Below, piece by piece: positions 1-8,618 of a stretch of DNA of 64,000 nucleotides. Position 1 is the first letter of the stretch, and each line of letters begins with the position of its first letter. The notes beneath the pieces are model-generated. The model made no database searches. It was not told the DNA's origin and saw only the letters and a list, made by a program, of their open reading frames with translations. Source of the stretch: Ascidiaceihabitans sp034111945 (lineage in GTDB: Bacteria > Pseudomonadota > Alphaproteobacteria > Rhodobacterales > Rhodobacteraceae); assembly GCA_047626725.1 (NCBI GenBank), contig JBLHSG010000013.1:50960-114959 (forward strand), written 5' to 3'. The position numbers and the translations under genes are program-made.

Positions 1-94
1 CACAAACGCCACGACACGCATCAACCCAATCTGCGAATACAGTTTCGCGCACACCAACTGCGGCGCAAGTTCCTGTGAAACACGTCCCAATCAT

Positions 95-133
95 CACGGA
101 TTACGCCAGCCTTTAAGCCGGCCTACGTTCGTG
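95..133. repeat. REP-like imperfect palindrome
   Basis: Read on the minus strand, the outer arms CACG and CGTG enclose an inner stem GCCGGC/GCTGGC (one G-U pair) around the loop TTAAAG. The middle is an unpaired internal loop. The shape resembles REP-type intergenic palindromes, but I found no second copy in this window, so it may be only a local hairpin upstream of the tfoX-like gene. The 10-mer CCAATCTGCG near position 25 and its reverse complement near position 142 bracket it. Confidence 0.3.
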
Positions 134-165
134 ACAGGCAACCGCAGATTGGTTAACGTCGCCTG

Positions 166-492
166 ATGCTTGCCCCTGTTTCATCCCTGCGTAACCTTGG
201 CCCCATGATGGAGCAAAGCTGTGCAAAAATTGGCATTCATTCGGCCCAAGCGCTGATTGATCTGGGTGCGGATGAAACCTATCGACGTCTGTTGCAGTCA
301 GGAACCAAACCGCATTTTATCGGCTACTATGTGCTGGTTATGGCGCTTCAGGGTCGCCCGTGGAATGACTGTAAGGGCGACGAGAAAAAGCAACTGCGCG
401 TTCAGTTTGACGCAATCAAGGCAGACGCCTTTGATCAGGATCGGTCCGCGTTTGAGCAGATGATGAACCAGATCGGCATTCTTAACAAATAG
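166..492 (+). CDS. TfoX/Sxy C-terminal domain protein
   Basis: A 108-residue protein made of little more than a TfoX_C domain. The opening LRNLGP and the later IHSAQALIDLGADETYRRL stretch form the helix-hairpin-helix-like fold typical of that domain. The N-terminal TfoX domain of full-length Sxy is missing, which is common for stand-alone alphaproteobacterial versions. In gammaproteobacteria Sxy/TfoX activates competence genes with CRP; a similar role here is not established. No clear Shine-Dalgarno precedes the ATG. It was kept because the domain core begins about eight residues in, so a later start would cut into it. It converges on ndk. Confidence 0.75.
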   Translation: MLAPVSSLRNLGPMMEQSCAKIGIHSAQALIDLGADETYRRLLQSGTKPHFIGYYVLVMALQGRPWNDCKGDEKKQLRVQFDAIKADAFDQDRSAFEQMMNQIGILNK

Positions 493-505
493 CCTTGCCT
501 CAATA

Positions 506-537
506 GAAAAAGGGGCCAGCGCACTGCGCCAGCCCCC
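506..537 (-). terminator. Rho-independent terminator of ndk
   Basis: On the minus strand a GC-rich hairpin (outer arms GGGGC/GCCCC, inner GCGC/GCGC, loop AGT, with a TG/TG internal mismatch) is followed directly by TTTTT. It lies about 30 bases past the ndk stop codon. On the plus strand no U-run follows, so it should act mainly on ndk. Confidence 0.7.
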
Positions 538-563
538 CAATCTCAAAATCTATCGCAAGTGGA

Positions 564-986
564 TTAACCCACCAGCTCCAAACCGGAGAAGAAGTACGCG
601 ATTTCAATCGCGGCTGTTTCAGGTGCATCTGACCCGTGAACAGAGTTTTCGCCCACGCTTTCAGCAAATTCAGCGCGGATTGTGCCCGGTGCTGCGTCGG
701 ATGGGTTTGTTGCGCCCATAACTTCGCGGTTTTTCGCGATTGCGCCTTCGCCTTCCAGAACCTGTACAACAACGGGTTCGGAAATCATGAAGTCACACAA
801 TTCGCCAAAGAATGGACGCTCAGAGTGAACGCCGTAGAATTCTTGGGCTTGTGCCAGCGTCATTTGAATACGCTTGGATGCAACGACGCGCAGGCCTGCG
901 TCTTCGAATTTGGCAACGATTTTGCCTGTCAGGTTACGCTTGGTTGCATCTGGTTTGATGATCGAAAAAGTACGCTCTAGCGCCAT
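564..986 (-). CDS. ndk: Nucleoside diphosphate kinase
   Basis: A 140-residue cytosolic enzyme that passes the terminal phosphate of ATP to other (d)NDPs through a phospho-histidine. The protein starts MALERTFSIIKPDA, the canonical opening, and carries the active-site signature NSVHGSDAPETAA near residue 115, where the histidine is phosphorylated. Length equals the family norm. An AGGAG sits seven bases before the chosen ATG; the open frame continues 48 codons further upstream but without family similarity. A hairpin plus U-run ends the transcript. It is divergent from the ABC-F gene. Confidence 0.97.
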   Translation of the reverse strand: MALERTFSIIKPDATKRNLTGKIVAKFEDAGLRVVASKRIQMTLAQAQEFYGVHSERPFFGELCDFMISEPVVVQVLEGEGAIAKNREVMGATNPSDAAPGTIRAEFAESVGENSVHGSDAPETAAIEIAYFFSGLELVG

Positions 987-1139
987 GGGTTTGCTCCTAA
1001 TGTTGGCGGGCGGCAGTATCGCGTGGCCCAACCGTAAATCTGAGGCGCGGGTAACACGCGTGGCGTGGTTTGAAAAGAACATTTGCGCCAATGGCCAGCC
1101 CCAATTGACAGTGCCGCGCGCCTGCGCCACACCGCGCCC

Positions 1140-2984
1140 ATGTTACGCATCACAGATATCAGCTATTCCGTTTCGGGCCGCCCATTGTTGGCAGGCGCAA
1201 CCGCAGTTATTCCAGATGGCCACAAGGTCGGTCTGATTGGCGCGAATGGGGCTGGCAAAACCACCCTTTTCAAACTAATCCGGGGCGAATTGGCGCTAGA
1301 TGCGGGTGAAATCACGCTTCCAAGCAAAGCCAAGATTGGCGGCGTGGCACAAGAAGTTCCCGCCTCCGCGACCTCGCTTTTGGAAACGGTTTTGGCCGCG
1401 GATACAGAACGCGCATCGCTGCTGGCCGACGAATCCCAGGACCCGACGCGCATTGCCGAAATCCAAACGCGCCTGACAGACATTGATGCGTGGTCCGCCG
1501 AGGCGCGTGCATCGTCTATCTTGAAGGGTCTTGGATTTGACAACGCCGAACAGCACATGCCGTGTTCCGATTTTTCCGGTGGCTGGCGTATGCGCGTTGC
1601 ATTGGCGGCGGTTTTGTTTGCGCAACCCGATCTGCTTTTGCTGGATGAACCGACCAACTATCTTGACCTTGAAGGGTCGATTTGGCTCGAGGCTTACCTC
1701 GCTAAATATCCGCACACTGTCATTATCATTAGCCACGACCGTGGCCTGCTGAACCGCGCTGTTGAGGGCATTTTGCACCTCGAAGAGAAAAACCTGACGT
1801 TCTATTCCGGCCCCTATGACCAGTTTGCGCGCCAACGTGCCGAACGCCGTGCCGTACAGGCTGCAATGGCCAAGAAACAGCAAGCGCGCAAAGATCACAT
1901 GCAGTCGTTTGTGGACCGTTTTAAGGCCAAGGCATCAAAAGCCAAACAAGCGCAGTCACGTCTTAAGATGATCGAAAAGATGGATATGATTGCGGCCCCT
2001 GAAGAGGCTGCAAAACGCGTATTCACCTTCCCCGAGCCCGAAGAACTATCCCCCCCGATCATCAATATCGAAGGTGGATCAACAGGTTACGGCGAAACTA
2101 CCGTCCTGTCGCGTTTGGATTTGCGGATCGACCAAGACGACCGTATCGCGCTGCTTGGCAAAAACGGTCAGGGCAAATCGACACTTTCAAAACTGTTGTC
2201 AGACCGCCTGCCCCTGATGTCAGGCCGCATGGGTCGGTCTACGAAATTGCGCATTGGCTATTTTGCACAACACCAAGTTGACGAACTGATCGTGAACGAA
2301 ACGCCACTGCAACACTTGCAAACCATGCGCCCCGGCGTGTTGGGATCAAAGCTGCGGGCGAAATTGGCGGGCTTTGGCCTTGGCCCCGATCAGGCCGAAA
2401 CCGAAGTCGGGCGTCTGTCTGGTGGGCAAAAAGCCCGTCTTTCGCTGTTGCTTGCCACGCTTGACGCACCGCACATGTTGATTTTGGACGAACCGACAAA
2501 CCACCTTGATATCGAAAGCCGCGAGGCGTTGGTCGAAGCGCTGACAAACTACACCGGCGCGGTTATTTTGGTCAGCCACGACATGCACCTTTTGTCGCTG
2601 GTTGCCGACCGTTTGTGGCTGGTATCAGATGGCACGGTCAAACCATACGAAGATGATCTGGAAAGCTATCGCAAGATGCTGCTTAATCCGGAAAGGCCTG
2701 CCAAGGTCAAAGTCGCCGCGCCAAAAGTGGCAAAGCCAAGCCGCGATGCGATCCTTGCTATGCGATCCGAAGCACGCAAAGCCGAAGCGCGTGTGAAAAA
2801 GTTGAACGAGATGCGCGACAAACTGGCCAAAAAATTGGCCGATCCCGCCTTGTACGAAGATTCTAAAGTGGGCGAAGCAGCCGTGTGGCAAAAGAAATAC
2901 GCCGAAGTCATGGATGCCCTAGACCGCGCCGAAGCGCTTTGGATGCAAGCCCTTGAAAAGCTTGAAAAAGCCGAGGCTGCCTAA
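1140..2984 (+). CDS. ABC-F family ATPase (YheS-like translation factor)
   Basis: A 614-residue soluble protein with two ATP-binding cassettes and no membrane segments, the hallmark of ABC-F ribosome-associated factors. The first cassette has Walker A GANGAGKTT near residue 34, signature FSGGW and LLLDEPTNYLD; the second has GKNGQGKST near residue 340, LSGGQKARL and LILDEPTNHLD. Between them lies the Lys/Arg/Gln-rich linker (about residues 230-310) that reaches the peptidyl-tRNA site in this family. A helical Lys/Glu-rich C-terminal tail follows. The start MLRITDISYSV matches family starts; 19 upstream in-frame codons were dropped. The subfamily assignment is by resemblance only. Confidence 0.9.
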   Translation: MLRITDISYSVSGRPLLAGATAVIPDGHKVGLIGANGAGKTTLFKLIRGELALDAGEITLPSKAKIGGVAQEVPASATSLLETVLAADTERASLLADESQDPTRIAEIQTRLTDIDAWSAEARASSILKGLGFDNAEQHMPCSDFSGGWRMRVALAAVLFAQPDLLLLDEPTNYLDLEGSIWLEAYLAKYPHTVIIISHDRGLLNRAVEGILHLEEKNLTFYSGPYDQFARQRAERRAVQAAMAKKQQARKDHMQSFVDRFKAKASKAKQAQSRLKMIEKMDMIAAPEEAAKRVFTFPEPEELSPPIINIEGGSTGYGETTVLSRLDLRIDQDDRIALLGKNGQGKSTLSKLLSDRLPLMSGRMGRSTKLRIGYFAQHQVDELIVNETPLQHLQTMRPGVLGSKLRAKLAGFGLGPDQAETEVGRLSGGQKARLSLLLATLDAPHMLILDEPTNHLDIESREALVEALTNYTGAVILVSHDMHLLSLVADRLWLVSDGTVKPYEDDLESYRKMLLNPERPAKVKVAAPKVAKPSRDAILAMRSEARKAEARVKKLNEMRDKLAKKLADPALYEDSKVGEAAVWQKKYAEVMDALDRAEALWMQALEKLEKAEAA

Positions 2985-3038
2985 ACTTTTGAAGACTTGA
3001 ATTTCGGGGGGCCGGGGTTGCCCCCCGGCGTTACACAG

Positions 3039-3677
3039 ATGCTAGACACGACATTTCTAATCACTGCTTTTGTCACCATGTTTGTGGTCATCGACCCCAT
3101 CGGTTTGGCCCCGTTGTTCGTGGCATTGACCCAAGGGCGCTCTCCCTCATCACGCCAACGCATCGCCCTTCGGGCCTGCGGAATAGGCATGATCCTGTTG
3201 GTTTTATTCGCAATTTTGGGCGAATCTGTTCTGGGCTTTATCGGGATTTCAATGCCAGCCTTTCGCGTGGCTGGAGGTATTTTGTTATTCATCACGGCCC
3301 TCGATATGTTGTTTGAACGGCGCACAAAACGGCGCGAAGATCAGGCAGAAGAATCCGAAGAAGACGACAGCGAAGACCCATCGGTTTTTCCCCTCGCGAT
3401 CCCGTTAATCGCAGGACCGGGTGCGATTGCGTCGATCATTTTGCTAACAGGCCAACGCCCCGGAGCCGAAGGAATGCTGATGGTTTTGGGCATCACCGCT
3501 TTGGTTTTGTTGCTGTGCCTTGGCATGTTTTTGGCCAGTTCCTTGCTGGAACGCGCCTTGGGCAAAACCGGAATTACCGTCGTGACGCGCCTGTTGGGCA
3601 TGTTGTTGGCCGCCTTATCTGTGCAATTTGTGCTGGATGGCCTGTCTGCCTTCGGGTTTGGCCCCGGCGCGGGATGA
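3039..3677 (+). CDS. MarC family integral membrane protein
   Basis: A 212-residue inner-membrane protein with about six hydrophobic segments. The family pattern is visible early, in the segment FVVIDPIGLAPLFVALT, and again after a charged cytoplasmic loop (residues about 90-115, rich in Arg, Glu and Asp) in PLAIPLIAGPGAIASII. MarC proteins are widespread; despite the name, a role in antibiotic resistance is not supported in E. coli, and the substrate is unknown. The ATG at 3039 gives the usual length; an upstream in-frame start reads through the GC-rich hairpin that follows the ABC-F gene and is unlikely. Confidence 0.88.
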   Translation: MLDTTFLITAFVTMFVVIDPIGLAPLFVALTQGRSPSSRQRIALRACGIGMILLVLFAILGESVLGFIGISMPAFRVAGGILLFITALDMLFERRTKRREDQAEESEEDDSEDPSVFPLAIPLIAGPGAIASIILLTGQRPGAEGMLMVLGITALVLLLCLGMFLASSLLERALGKTGITVVTRLLGMLLAALSVQFVLDGLSAFGFGPGAG

Positions 3678-3729
3678 CATTGCGCGCCCTGCCCCTATAT
3701 TAGGAAAACAACAATAGGGCGGCGGGTTC

Positions 3730-4311
3730 ATGAGCGGTGATATGATTGCAACGGCGGGCTATTTGACCTTGCTTGGTGTGGTGTTGGCCGCAGGGCTTTG
3801 GACCCGTGCACGCAACAATTTAAGCCGGACATTACAACACGTTGCGATCTGGTTTTTGATTTTTGTGGGCGCTATCGCCGCCGTTGGTTTGTGGCAGGAC
3901 ATGGAACGCCACATGGGCGGGCAATCCGCAAGTGCCGATGGATCTGGTCAAATCACTGTCCCACGCAGCCGTGATGGCCACTATTATCTGACACTGGAAA
4001 TCAACGGCGAGAACATGGAATTTGTCGTCGATACCGGTGCAACTGACATCGTTTTGAACCGTGCCGCGGCGGAACGCGCAGGCATTGATACCGACCAATT
4101 GGCCTATGTCGGGCGCGCATCAACGGCAAATGGCGTCGTCGAAACCGCATACATCCGGCTGGAAACGATCACTTTGGGTGAAATCACCGACACAAACGTC
4201 GCCGCAGTTGTCACCGCAGGCGAAATGCGCGAACCGCTGTTGGGCATGGGGTATTTACAACGCTGGGGGCGGATCGAAATTGCAGGCGATCAACTGACGT
4301 TAACGCGTTAA
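3730..4311 (+). CDS. Membrane-anchored clan AA (retropepsin-like) aspartic protease
   Basis: A 193-residue protein with two N-terminal membrane helices (about residues 10-25 and 37-55) followed by a soluble domain of about 120 residues. The domain holds the single catalytic motif FVVDTGATDIVLN near residue 100 and a later LLGMGYL, the pattern of one retropepsin lobe, so the active enzyme would be a dimer. It matches the small TIGR02281-type proteases of alphaproteobacteria, whose targets are unknown. Topology puts the protease domain in the periplasm. Its last four bases overlap the convergent end of holC. Confidence 0.82.
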   Translation: MSGDMIATAGYLTLLGVVLAAGLWTRARNNLSRTLQHVAIWFLIFVGAIAAVGLWQDMERHMGGQSASADGSGQITVPRSRDGHYYLTLEINGENMEFVVDTGATDIVLNRAAAERAGIDTDQLAYVGRASTANGVVETAYIRLETITLGEITDTNVAAVVTAGEMREPLLGMGYLQRWGRIEIAGDQLTLTR

Positions 4312-4775
4312 GCACCTCCAATTTCAGCCTTTTTCTCCCAGCGGCCACTTTCTTCGGACCAATATTGCGCGGCGGCCCCTGCGTCTTTTAGGGTTTTCCA
4401 TTGGCGACGTGCTTGGTTCAATGCCTCGTCATCATTGCCGTCAAACAACACACAAACACGATCAAGTGCTCCGATTTCAGCGGCACTGACGTCAGCACCA
4501 TCAATGCTCATCACGCATTGCGCCGTGTTCAGATCATCGGATGTGGTTGTCAGTAAAATCGGCTGATCGGCATCTTGGGGACCACCCGCCATTCCGTGTG
4601 GTAAAAAGCTGTCCTCGGCCCCCATCCACAGTTTTTCATCCAGCCATGCCATACGCCCGTGATCGGTGCCGCGCACAGCCACGCGCCAACCAGCGCCGCG
4701 CGCTTTGCCCAGTAACATCGACAAGGTTACCTCAATCGGGTTTCTGGTCAGGTGATAGAAATACGCAGCGCCCAT
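4308..4775 (-). CDS. holC: DNA polymerase III subunit chi
   Basis: A 155-residue cytosolic subunit of the replicative clamp loader; chi links the complex to single-strand binding protein. The opening AAYFYHLTRNPIE, the middle WLDEKLWMGAEDSFLPHG and the later NDDEALNQARRQWKTLK are characteristic of HolC. The gene begins two bases after the pepA stop, so the two are surely co-transcribed, an arrangement (pepA-holC) common in proteobacteria. The 3' end overlaps the protease gene on the other strand by four bases. Confidence 0.93.
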   Translation of the reverse strand: MGAAYFYHLTRNPIEVTLSMLLGKARGAGWRVAVRGTDHGRMAWLDEKLWMGAEDSFLPHGMAGGPQDADQPILLTTTSDDLNTAQCVMSIDGADVSAAEIGALDRVCVLFDGNDDEALNQARRQWKTLKDAGAAAQYWSEESGRWEKKAEIGGA

Positions 4776-4777
4776 GA

Positions 4778-6247
4778 TCAGTCCTCGAACATGTCCGAAA
4801 TCAACCGGTTCAGCGCCATGACGCCCCAGCCTGTCGCACCAGTCGGAGCCAACGCAGTTTCAGATTTAACCGACGCAACCCCAGCAATATCCAGATGGAT
4901 CCACGGCATGCCGTCTTTGACAAACCGCTGCAAAAACTGCGCGGCAGTGACAGCCCCGGCAGATCGACCACCGATGTTTTTCATGTCGGCAATCCGCGAT
5001 TTCAGCAGATCATCATAGGCTTGGCCCAATGGCATGCGCCACGCACCTTCGCCTTCGTCTGCGGCGGCCTTAAGAAACGCGTTACACAACGTATCATCAT
5101 TCGAAAACACGCCGGCATTTTCGTGGCCCAAGCCGACGATAATCGCACCCGTCAGCGTTGCCAAATCAATCATGCCCGCCGGTTTGAACCGTTCCTGCGC
5201 GTACCACATGACGTCGCACAAAACCAAACGGCCTTCGGCGTCGGTGTTGATGATTTCGACGGTGTCACCTTTCATCGACGTGACCACATCGCCGGGGCGT
5301 GTCGCGTTGCCCGACGGCATGTTTTCAACCAATCCAACCAGGCCCACGACATTTGCCTTGGCGTTGCGCAACGCCAACGACCGCATCACGCCAGCCACAA
5401 CACCCGCGCCGCCCATGTCCATGGTCATGTCTTCCATACCGCCCGCTGGTTTCAGGCTGATGCCGCCGGTGTCAAACACCACGCCTTTGCCGACCAAGGC
5501 CAAGGGTGCCGCGTCTTTGGCCCCACCATTCCAGCGCATCACCACAACTTTGGACGGGCTATCAGACCCTTGACCAACCGACAAAAGCGTTCGCATTCCA
5601 AGGGTTGCCAGATCATCCTCGTCTAAAACCTCAACCTCAAGGCCAAGCGACGTCATGTCATCCAACCGGTTAGCAAAGTCAGTTGTGGTTAGAACGTTTG
5701 CAGGTTCGTTGATCAGATCACGCGTCATAAACGCGCCTTCGGCAATCGCCAATTTTGGGGCAGCGGCCGTGGACGCAGCAGCCGCGTCATCACACATAAC
5801 AGTGGCTGTACCGCTTAGCGCGTCGGCCTTGGTTTTGTGATCTACAAATGTGTAATCGCGCATCGCCAGACCCAACGCGATGTCGGCCACATGCGGCGCG
5901 TCCCCCGCAGCAATCAACAGATTCGCATCGCCGCGCGTTTTGGCAAGGGTTGCACCCGCAGCGCGCGCCTGTGCAATTGTCGCATCCTTTGGCAAATGGA
6001 CAATATCAAGCGCATCCGCCGCCATGCCCAACGGCATATTCAATGAATACGATTTGGCGATCGATAATTTTGCAAACGCCGCACTTTTCAAAACCCGCGT
6101 CACGCCCGCTTGGGTCAGTGAATTCACCTGTTCTGCAGCACTATTTAACGCAGGTCCTGCGGTCACAAAAATCGCCACCCGCCCGGTGTGGGTCGCCAGT
6201 GCGTCCAGATTGACGTCCTCAAAAGTGATTTTTGTCGGTGTGCGCAT
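4778..6247 (-). CDS. pepA: Leucyl aminopeptidase
   Basis: A 489-residue M17 family metallo-aminopeptidase of the cytosol that trims N-terminal residues from peptides. The C-terminal catalytic half shows the metal and active-site motifs: GKGVVFDTGGISLKPAGGM with the catalytic lysine, DMGGAG, and the M17 signature NTDAEGRL near residue 340. The N-terminal half (residues 1-165) is the variable regulatory domain. Length is normal. It is the first gene of the pepA-holC unit and is divergent from lptF, sharing a 157-bp intergenic region. Confidence 0.96.
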   Translation of the reverse strand: MRTPTKITFEDVNLDALATHTGRVAIFVTAGPALNSAAEQVNSLTQAGVTRVLKSAAFAKLSIAKSYSLNMPLGMAADALDIVHLPKDATIAQARAAGATLAKTRGDANLLIAAGDAPHVADIALGLAMRDYTFVDHKTKADALSGTATVMCDDAAAASTAAAPKLAIAEGAFMTRDLINEPANVLTTTDFANRLDDMTSLGLEVEVLDEDDLATLGMRTLLSVGQGSDSPSKVVVMRWNGGAKDAAPLALVGKGVVFDTGGISLKPAGGMEDMTMDMGGAGVVAGVMRSLALRNAKANVVGLVGLVENMPSGNATRPGDVVTSMKGDTVEIINTDAEGRLVLCDVMWYAQERFKPAGMIDLATLTGAIIVGLGHENAGVFSNDDTLCNAFLKAAADEGEGAWRMPLGQAYDDLLKSRIADMKNIGGRSAGAVTAAQFLQRFVKDGMPWIHLDIAGVASVKSETALAPTGATGWGVMALNRLISDMFED

Positions 6248-6338
6248 GAGTTTTCCTTAATGATTCACGTGATTTTGCGCAAACATGCGCGGCTAATTCC
6301 AGAGGTAGCGCGGTCTGTGCGAAAAAACCAGATAACAG

Positions 6339-6367
6339 TTTTCCACAGGCGTCACTTGGTTTAGTAT
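6339..6367 (+). promoter_or_regulatory. Possible promoter of the lptF operon
   Basis: A TAGTAT hexamer at 6362-6367 (4 of 6 to the -10 consensus) is preceded by TTTTCC at 6339-6344 with 17-base spacing. The -35 element is poor. It lies 38 bases before the lptF GTG in the pepA-lptF divergent gap, the only non-coding gap ahead of six tightly packed genes. Confidence 0.3.
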
Positions 6368-6404
6368 ACGAGCAACGAGAAACCACAGAACTTGGGGGAG
6401 TGCC

Positions 6405-7523
6405 GTGGCGAAATTCGACAGATACATGCTGTCGCAACTTCTGGTGCTGTTCGGGTTCTTTTCCCTCGTGCTGGTTGCTGTCTTTTGGATCAACCGTGCG
6501 GTTGTGTTGTTTGACCGCCTGATTGGCGATGGTCAGACGGCTTTAGTGTTTCTGGAATTCACTGCGTTGGGCCTGCCAAAACTGATCTCGACCGTGCTGC
6601 CATTGGCGACATTTGCGGCGTCGGTTTATGTCACAAATCGGTTGAACAACGAATCTGAATTGACCGTGATGTTGGCGACAGGGTCTGGCCCATGGCGTTT
6701 GGCCCGCCCTGTGTTTTTCTATGGGGTGGTTACCGCATTGATGATGACGGCCCTGAGCCACATCCTGGTTCCAACAGCCCAAGCCCAACTAAGTGAACGC
6801 GAAACCGAGATTTCCAGCAACGTCACCTCGCGCCTTTTGACCGAGGGTACATTTTTGAATCCGACCAGCGGCGTTACCTTTTACACCCGCGAAATCGGCG
6901 AAGACGGTGTGTTGCGTGATGTGTTCCTGTCGGACCGCCGCGACCCGCTCGAAGAAGTCATGTACACCGCCGCGCAGGCCTATCTGGTGCGTAACGGCAC
7001 GGGCACCACGTTGATCATGGTCGATGGATTGGCCCAACGCCTGAATACACGAACGACGCGCTTGTCGACGGCCAAATTTCAAGATTTCTCGTTTGATATC
7101 ACAACCTTGGTCAGCTCAGAAAGTACACGCACCGCATCAATTCGCAACATGACGACTTTGACGCTTTTGGGTGATTGGGACCAAATCAGTTCAACAACCG
7201 GTGCTCGCAAAGGTGACATCGCCGAAGAATTGCACAGCCGTTTTGCCCAAGCGTTGTTTTGCATTGTGGCCGCCCTCATCGGGTTTTCGACACTGTTGAT
7301 CGGTGGGTTCTCGCGCTTTGGTGTCTGGCGCGAGGTCGTGATTGCATTTGCCTTGTTGATCTTTGTGGATGGCATCAAAAACACCCTGATCGAACCGGTG
7401 CTGAACAACGCCAGCTTGTGGCCGTTGATCTACGTTCCGGTCACGATCGGCACATGCATTGTGTTGGCCATGTTAACCCATGCGTCCGCCCCGAATTGGT
7501 GGCGCAGGAGGCGCACAATATGA
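6405..7523 (+). CDS. lptF: LPS export ABC transporter permease LptF
   Basis: A 372-residue inner-membrane permease; with LptG and the ATPase LptB it extracts lipopolysaccharide and pushes it onto the LptC/LptA bridge. The opening FDRYMLSQLLVLFGFFSL, transmembrane pairs at both ends and a central periplasmic beta-jellyroll region (about residues 125-255, including TSGVTFYTREIGEDGVLRD) are those of YjgP/YjgQ proteins. The GTG start is supported by GGGGGAG seven bases upstream. The stop overlaps the next start as ATGA, implying coupled translation and matched amounts of the two permease subunits. Confidence 0.95.
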   Translation: MAKFDRYMLSQLLVLFGFFSLVLVAVFWINRAVVLFDRLIGDGQTALVFLEFTALGLPKLISTVLPLATFAASVYVTNRLNNESELTVMLATGSGPWRLARPVFFYGVVTALMMTALSHILVPTAQAQLSERETEISSNVTSRLLTEGTFLNPTSGVTFYTREIGEDGVLRDVFLSDRRDPLEEVMYTAAQAYLVRNGTGTTLIMVDGLAQRLNTRTTRLSTAKFQDFSFDITTLVSSESTRTASIRNMTTLTLLGDWDQISSTTGARKGDIAEELHSRFAQALFCIVAALIGFSTLLIGGFSRFGVWREVVIAFALLIFVDGIKNTLIEPVLNNASLWPLIYVPVTIGTCIVLAMLTHASAPNWWRRRRTI

Positions 7524-8617
7524 TCCTGCACGTCTATTTTGCCCGTCGTTTTGCCATGTCATTCCTGTTTTTGACGGGCGTATTTTATGCGTTGGTTGTC
7601 TTGGTCGACTTGATTGAGCAAACCCGCAAATTTTCTGAATTGGGCGTGCCGTTGCAAAAACGTATTGGCCTGACGTTCTTGAATGCGCCCGATACAATCA
7701 ATCAAATCCTGCCACTTTTGATGATTTTGGCGACGATCGTTTTGTTTCTGGGTCTGGCACGCACGTCTGAATTGGTGGTCACGCGGGCCTCTGGGCGCTC
7801 TGCCTTGCGCTCGCTGATTGCGCCGGTTTTGGTGTCGCTGATCATTGGCGGGTTGGCCGTCAGCATGCTGAACCCGATTGTTGCTGCGACCTCGAAACGC
7901 TACGCGATCTTGGCGGAAACCTACCGCACCGGCGGCGCATCAGCGTTGTCAATCAGCTCCGAAGGGTTGTGGTTGCGCCAAGGCAGCACCGATGGGCAAA
8001 CTGTAATTCGCGCCTCGCGATCCAACGCCGATGCGTCTGTTTTGTACGATGTGACGTTTATCGCCTACGCCCGCCAAGGTGGCCCAGTGCGCCGGATCGA
8101 GGCCGCAAGCGCAGCCCTGGGTGATGGCGAATGGTCCCTTAGACAGGCCAAAGTCTGGCCCTTGGTGTCCGGCCTGAACCCCGAAGTAAACGCAGCTGTC
8201 CACGATGTTCTAAAAGTCCCGTCGACCCTGACACTGGACAGTATCCGCGAAAGTTTTGGCACACCGTCCAGCATTTCGATCTGGGACATGCCACAATTCA
8301 TCAACCAACTGGAACAGGCAGGTTTCAGCGCACGCCGTCACAAAGTCTGGTTTCAGGTCGAACTGGCGCGCCCGTTTTTCCTAATGGCGATGGTTCTTGT
8401 TGCGAGCGCCTTTACCATGCGCCATACCAGATTTGGGGGCACCGGCACTGCCGTATTGTCCGCCGTTCTAATGGGGTTTGGGTTGTATTTTATCCGCAGT
8501 TTTGCACAAATCTTGGGTGAAAACGGGCAAATCCCGATTGCGCTGGCTGCCTGGGCACCGCCGATTGCATCGATTTGTCTGGCTCTTGGCCTGCTTTTGC
8601 ATGCGGAGGATGGCTGA
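7520..8617 (+). CDS. lptG: LPS export ABC transporter permease LptG
   Basis: A 365-residue partner permease of LptF with the same design: transmembrane helices near the N-terminus (FLFLTGVFYALVVLVDLIE), a periplasmic jellyroll in the middle (around LSISSEGLWLRQGS), and three helices at the C-terminus (residues about 275-360). The ATG overlaps the lptF stop by four bases (ATGA); the open frame runs far upstream inside lptF and that extension is not real. It overlaps or abuts lptD at its end. The ATPase LptB is not in this window. Confidence 0.95.
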   Translation: MILHVYFARRFAMSFLFLTGVFYALVVLVDLIEQTRKFSELGVPLQKRIGLTFLNAPDTINQILPLLMILATIVLFLGLARTSELVVTRASGRSALRSLIAPVLVSLIIGGLAVSMLNPIVAATSKRYAILAETYRTGGASALSISSEGLWLRQGSTDGQTVIRASRSNADASVLYDVTFIAYARQGGPVRRIEAASAALGDGEWSLRQAKVWPLVSGLNPEVNAAVHDVLKVPSTLTLDSIRESFGTPSSISIWDMPQFINQLEQAGFSARRHKVWFQVELARPFFLMAMVLVASAFTMRHTRFGGTGTAVLSAVLMGFGLYFIRSFAQILGENGQIPIALAAWAPPIASICLALGLLLHAEDG

Positions 8618-8618
8618 C

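Noticed and set aside
3004..3027. GGGGGG/CCCCCC hairpin after the ABC-F gene as a terminator
   Set aside because: No U-run follows and the MarC start lies within 15 bases; it may be only a GC-rich leader.
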